Below are positions 30,715-33,561 of a stretch of 33,561 nt of DNA, one piece after another. The stretch is from Brevibacterium sp. (GTDB taxonomy: Bacteria; Actinomycetota; Actinomycetes; Actinomycetales; Brevibacteriaceae). The number at the start of each line of letters is the position of its first letter. The first letter of the stretch is position 1. The notes beneath the pieces are model-generated. The model had not been told where the DNA came from. It worked only from the letters and a program-made list of their open reading frames with translations, and made no database searches. A program made the translations under genes and the position numbers. The stretch is from contig NZ_JAPSIB010000026.1 of assembly GCF_031179145.1 (NCBI RefSeq), forward strand, positions 1 to 33,561. Direction: 5' to 3'.

Positions 30715-32543
30715 CGGCCTGCCGCATATCCCTGGGCACCGCGCGGGTTCGCTGCCGCAGTCAACTTTCCGGTGGTTGGATCACGAGTCACGCATGAGAG
30801 CCGCCCGAGTTCCCAATCACCTGCTCGGGTGATGACATGTCCACGGTCGATGAGGCCATTGATCACTTCGTCACCGAGGCGATCCTCGACCACGGCTCCC
30901 CCCGGAACCCAAGTGCGGGGCCAGAAGGAACCCGCGAGTGAGGTGGTGTGCAGTGCCGGCGCATCGATGGCCTGCTGGGGTTCGTAACCGCCGACGAGAA
31001 TGCGCAGGATCATCAGCAGCTGCCACTGCTCCTGCTGGTCACCGCCCGGTGACCCGAGCGCCATGACCGGTTGGCCGTCCGTGGAGATCAGGGTCGGCGT
31101 CAGCGTAGTGCGCGGACGCTTGCCGGGAGCCAGAGCCGAGGGTGAGGATTCGTCGAGCCACATCATCTGCAGGCGGGTGCCCAGGCAGAAGCCGAGCTCC
31201 GGAATCACCGGCGATGACTGCAGCCATCCGCCCGAGGGGGTCGCTGAGATCATGTTGCCCCACCTGTCGACGACATCGATGTGACAGGTGTCCCCGTTGT
31301 TGACGCCGTTCTTCTGCACGGTCGGCTCGCCTAACCCTGCTTTGAGCATGGCCTCTTGGTCCGCACCGTCGAGCACCAGCGGCGGAGTGAACGTCGCACC
31401 AACCCCGTTCCGGTCGGTTCCCGGACGGAACTCGAGGGATGCCTGCTCCCCGATGAGATCGCGCCTGGTCGTGGCATAGTCCTCGCTGAGCAGCCAGTCG
31501 AGGTCGACATCGCCGTCCCCGTACCAGGTGTCGCGATCGGCCATCGCGAGTTTGAGCGCTTCGAGGATCGTGTGCGCGCCGATCTCCGTAGAGGGATCGA
31601 GCCTTTCGTCGTCGAATCCGTCAAGGATGCGCAAGGCCTGGAGGAGTGCCGGCCCCTGCCCCCAGGCCGCGATCTTCGAGATCGTGTGCCCACGGAATTC
31701 GATCGATACCGGCGACTCGAAGTGGGCGTCGAATCCTGCCATGTCCCGGGCGGTGATGACTCCGGCATGGTCGCCCCCGGTCGAATGCCGGTGCGGCGCG
31801 CGCACGAATTCGGCAATCGCTTCGGCGACGAAACCGCATTTCCATTCCTTGCGGGCGGCACGGATCCGAGCGGCACGGGGGCCGTCGGAACTCTCGCCCC
31901 CGGTGCCGTCGACCGCGTCTCCTGCCGCGATGAGCCGACGCAGCACCTCGGCGTAGGCGTGATTGACGACCATGTCCCCCGGCTCGGGGATCCGGCCCTC
32001 GGGCATCCAGAGATCGGCGGAGCTCGGCCAATGCTCGGTGAAGAGTTCCCGCACGCGTTCGATCGTGCCGACGACTCGGGCCAGGACCGGGTGTCCGTTG
32101 TCGGCGTAGTCGATGGCGTAGGCGAGAACGTCTGCGAGCTCCCAGGTGCCGTGGTGTTCGAGCAGGTCGAGCCAGGCATCGACTGCGCCGGGAACGGCGG
32201 AGGCGAGCGCCCCGGCGCCGGGCACCATGTCGAGTCCCTGCTCCCGATAGTGCTCGATCGTCGCTCCAACCGGAGCCGGACCCTGCCCCATCATCACCAT
32301 TGGGTGGGCGGGGTCCTCGGCTGTGGCGAAGATGCCGGTCATGTCACCGCCCGGGCCATTGAGGTGGGGTTCGACGACCTGGAGGACGAAGGCGCCGGCC
32401 ACGGCTGCGTCGAAGGCATTTCCGCCGCGTTCGAGCACCGACTGTGCCGAGGCGGTGGCCAGCCAGTGAGTCGACGCCGACATGCCGAAATGGCCTTCGA
32501 GCGTGGGACGCGTGGTGAAGACAAGCGGCGGGGTGAATGGCAT
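30711..32543 (-). CDS. gamma-glutamyltransferase family protein (second, larger)
   Basis: A 610-residue gamma-glutamyltranspeptidase-family Ntn-hydrolase. Marks are STHWLATASAQSVLERGGNA, VEPHLNGPGGDMTGIF, ASAVPGAVDAWLDLLEHHGT, the nucleophile region NNGDTCHIDVVDRWGNMISA with Thr419 expected to become the new N-terminus of the small subunit, and TLTPTLISTDGQPVMALGSP with GGDQQEQWQ. DTCHIDVVD is close to the canonical TTHxSVVD. No signal peptide, so probably cytoplasmic. The start at 32543 (MPFTPPL) has AAGAG upstream; the frame is open to 33470 but only as a shadow of the DUF1275 gene. It is translationally coupled to a GntR regulator. It likely hydrolyses a gamma-glutamyl amide or a related amide; the partner ABC importer is about 1.7 kb away. 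Confidence 0.93.
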   Translation of the reverse strand: MPFTPPLVFTTRPTLEGHFGMSASTHWLATASAQSVLERGGNAFDAAVAGAFVLQVVEPHLNGPGGDMTGIFATAEDPAHPMVMMGQGPAPVGATIEHYREQGLDMVPGAGALASAVPGAVDAWLDLLEHHGTWELADVLAYAIDYADNGHPVLARVVGTIERVRELFTEHWPSSADLWMPEGRIPEPGDMVVNHAYAEVLRRLIAAGDAVDGTGGESSDGPRAARIRAARKEWKCGFVAEAIAEFVRAPHRHSTGGDHAGVITARDMAGFDAHFESPVSIEFRGHTISKIAAWGQGPALLQALRILDGFDDERLDPSTEIGAHTILEALKLAMADRDTWYGDGDVDLDWLLSEDYATTRRDLIGEQASLEFRPGTDRNGVGATFTPPLVLDGADQEAMLKAGLGEPTVQKNGVNNGDTCHIDVVDRWGNMISATPSGGWLQSSPVIPELGFCLGTRLQMMWLDESSPSALAPGKRPRTTLTPTLISTDGQPVMALGSPGGDQQEQWQLLMILRILVGGYEPQQAIDAPALHTTSLAGSFWPRTWVPGGAVVEDRLGDEVINGLIDRGHVITRAGDWELGRLSCVTRDPTTGKLTAAANPRGAQGYAAGR

Positions 32544-32652
32544 TCGGCTCTTCCGATCTACTGAAACATTCGGGGCACTGTTGCATGGACTGTTTTCGCT
32601 CAGATTATGAGTCGCGGTAGCAACATATACAATACTGATCAAGTCGCATATT

Positions 32653-32662
32653 TTGTATACAA
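32653..32662. promoter_or_regulatory. GntR/FCD operator TTGTATACAA
   Basis: A perfect 10-bp palindrome, TTGTATACAA, with an ATATACAAT half-copy at 32628-32636, in the 156-bp divergent spacer between the second GGT and the DUF1275 gene. ATTGTATACAAT-like sites are typical of FCD-type GntR regulators, and one is encoded in the adjacent operon. Confidence 0.65.
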
Positions 32663-32699
32663 CATCGCCTCGGATTGTGAGCCCCGCGAAAGGAACACC

Positions 32700-33389
32700 A
32701 TGGATCGCCGTTTCGATCTGGCAATGCTGCTGGTTCTCACGTTCTCGACCGGAATGGTCGATGCGATCGGGTACCTCGGATTCGACAAGGTGTTCACCGG
32801 CAACATGACTGGCAACGTCGTCATCCTCGGAATGGGGCTCGCGGGCGCCGAGGACGTCCCTGTCCTCCGCCCGGCCCTGGCCCTGGTCTTCTTCATGGTC
32901 GGAGCCGCGCTGGGCGGTCGCATCCTCGGCCGCATCGGCGAGGAGTGGCACAAGCGGACGACCCTGATCTTCGGACTGGTGGCGCTCGGCTGCGCCGGGC
33001 TGGCCGTCTACGTGGCTCTCGTGCCCGATCCCGAACTCGGCCTGGCCGGCACCATCTTCACCTCGGTGCTCTCCGCGCTCATGGGCGCACAGGCGGCTGC
33101 GGCGAGAAGAATGAAGATCGCCGACGTCACCACCGTGGTGGTCACGTCGACGATCGTCGGTCTTGCGTCGGACTCGAAGCTGGCCGGAGGCGACGGCGTC
33201 CGCTGGGTCCGTCGCCTTCTCGCGGTCGTGCTCATCCTCCTCGGCGCCCTCGCCGGGGCCGGAACGCTGATGGTCAACCAGTGGATCGGGATCGCCATCG
33301 TCGCCGCGGCCATCACTGTCACCACCGTGCTCGGCCACTGCAATGCGCGGAAGAGGCGGAAGGCCCTCGCCGAGGCGGTCAATACCTGA
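32700..33389 (+). CDS. DUF1275 (YoaK) family membrane protein
   Basis: A 229-residue integral membrane protein with six predicted helices. The family signature is STGMVDAIGYLGFDKVFTGN then MTGNVVILGMGLAG. Other features are FFMVGAALGGRILGRIGEEW and MGAQAAAARRMKIADVTTVV. YoaK proteins are of unknown function; some lie near transport or catabolic genes. The start at 32700 (MDRRFDL) has AAAGGAAC upstream; an in-frame earlier start at 32607 would run through the operator. It is divergent from the second GGT. A GCGCGC-GAA-GCGCGC hairpin follows at 33421. Confidence 0.9.
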   Translation: MDRRFDLAMLLVLTFSTGMVDAIGYLGFDKVFTGNMTGNVVILGMGLAGAEDVPVLRPALALVFFMVGAALGGRILGRIGEEWHKRTTLIFGLVALGCAGLAVYVALVPDPELGLAGTIFTSVLSALMGAQAAAARRMKIADVTTVVVTSTIVGLASDSKLAGGDGVRWVRRLLAVVLILLGALAGAGTLMVNQWIGIAIVAAAITVTTVLGHCNARKRRKALAEAVNT

Positions 33390-33417
33390 GCAGCGGCGCC
33401 TCAATCCGCCCGGTGAT

Positions 33418-33561
33418 TCAGCGCGCGAAGCGCGCGGGTCGGAATCGTGCCAGCAGCGCCGATTCCACACCGGTCACCAGCTCCCGCCCCAGCATCTCGG
33501 CGAGGACGAGCGCAACGGTGGCTCCGCTGTGCGAAGCCAGGACGTGCAGGTTGGCCACCCC
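33418..33561 (-). CDS. FAD-dependent oxidoreductase, C-terminal fragment
   Basis: The window ends inside this gene; 47 codons and a TGA (33418-33420) are visible on the minus strand. The residues VANLHVLASHSGATVALVLA, EMLGRELVTG, and a final LARFRPARFAR are characteristic of the C-terminus of glycine/D-amino acid oxidase (DAO-type) flavoenzymes: a His-Ser-Gly-containing FAD-contact loop and a closing FRPxRF. No short ORF call covers it because the start lies beyond the window. Its neighbours (GGT, amino acid importer) fit an amine or amino acid oxidation role, which is inference. Confidence 0.75.
   Translation of the reverse strand, partial: GVANLHVLASHSGATVALVLAEMLGRELVTGVESALLARFRPARFAR
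33421..33435 (+). terminator. hairpin at convergent gene ends
   Basis: GCGCGC-GAA-GCGCGC, a perfect 6-bp stem with a 3-nt loop, 31 nt after the DUF1275 stop and just inside the end of the convergent oxidoreductase. A weak bidirectional terminator candidate; no T-run. Confidence 0.4.

Noticed and set aside
32544..33470. N-terminal extension of the second GGT to 919 aa
   Set aside because: The extension runs antisense through the DUF1275 gene and the operator; the family start at 32543 has a ribosome site and fits the normal GGT length.

Overview
This is a chromosomal window of about 33.6 kb. High GC, densely packed genes, ATGA/GTGA stop-start overlaps, GTG starts and the protein families present all point to a high-GC Gram-positive actinobacterium. 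A Brevibacterium-like organism is my best guess, but that is inference from gene content and style; there is no rRNA or other marker gene. I saw no tRNA, rRNA, CRISPR array, insertion sequence or phage gene. The window is an accessory catabolic region: uptake systems for organic acids or amino-acid-like compounds, each next to its own enzymes and a local regulator.

Region by region. (1) 1-745: degenerate 36-bp repeats, then a short SAM-dependent methyltransferase. (2) 793-6586: a tripartite tricarboxylate transporter operon (tctC-tctB-tctA) ending in a universal stress protein, divergent from a LysR regulator followed by a class III CoA-transferase. tctC has an apparent frameshift between its lipoprotein signal and the mature protein. 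(3) 6619-8050: a DUF559/AbiEi-like nuclease-fold gene bracketed by two related hairpin elements. (4) 8119-14488: a second transporter operon on the minus strand, in the order HMG-CoA lyase-like enzyme, class III CoA-transferase, TctC, TctB, TctA, IclR regulator. It reads as a complete import, activate and cleave pathway for a branched 3-hydroxy-dicarboxylate. (5) 14979-15485: a Gly/Gln-rich repeat protein with an MT0933-antitoxin-like N-terminus and a strong terminator. (6) 15519-20878: a minus-strand cluster of LacI regulator, MFS transporter, short-chain dehydrogenase, BKACE-type beta-keto acid cleavage enzyme and a fumarylacetoacetase-family hydrolase. (7) 21091-23504: an APC amino acid permease translationally coupled to a double-domain universal stress protein. 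(8) 23768-24757: an ArsR regulator with two clear operators, plus an SRPBCC/AHSA1 protein. (9) 24799-29997: a polar amino acid ABC transporter (binding protein, permease, ATPase) followed by a gamma-glutamyltransferase-family enzyme, divergent from a GntR/FCD regulator. (10) 30019-32543: a second gamma-glutamyltransferase coupled to another GntR/FCD regulator, divergent from a DUF1275 (YoaK) membrane protein. The window ends inside the C-terminus of a FAD-dependent amine/amino acid oxidase.

The strongest leads are the HMG-lyase/CoA-transferase/TTT operon (possible 3-hydroxy-3-methylglutarate or citramalate-type catabolism), the BKACE cluster, the paired cytoplasmic GGTs with an ABC importer, and the hairpin repeats around the DUF559 gene. 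Substrate assignments are inference throughout; family assignments and regulatory dyads are read from the sequence.
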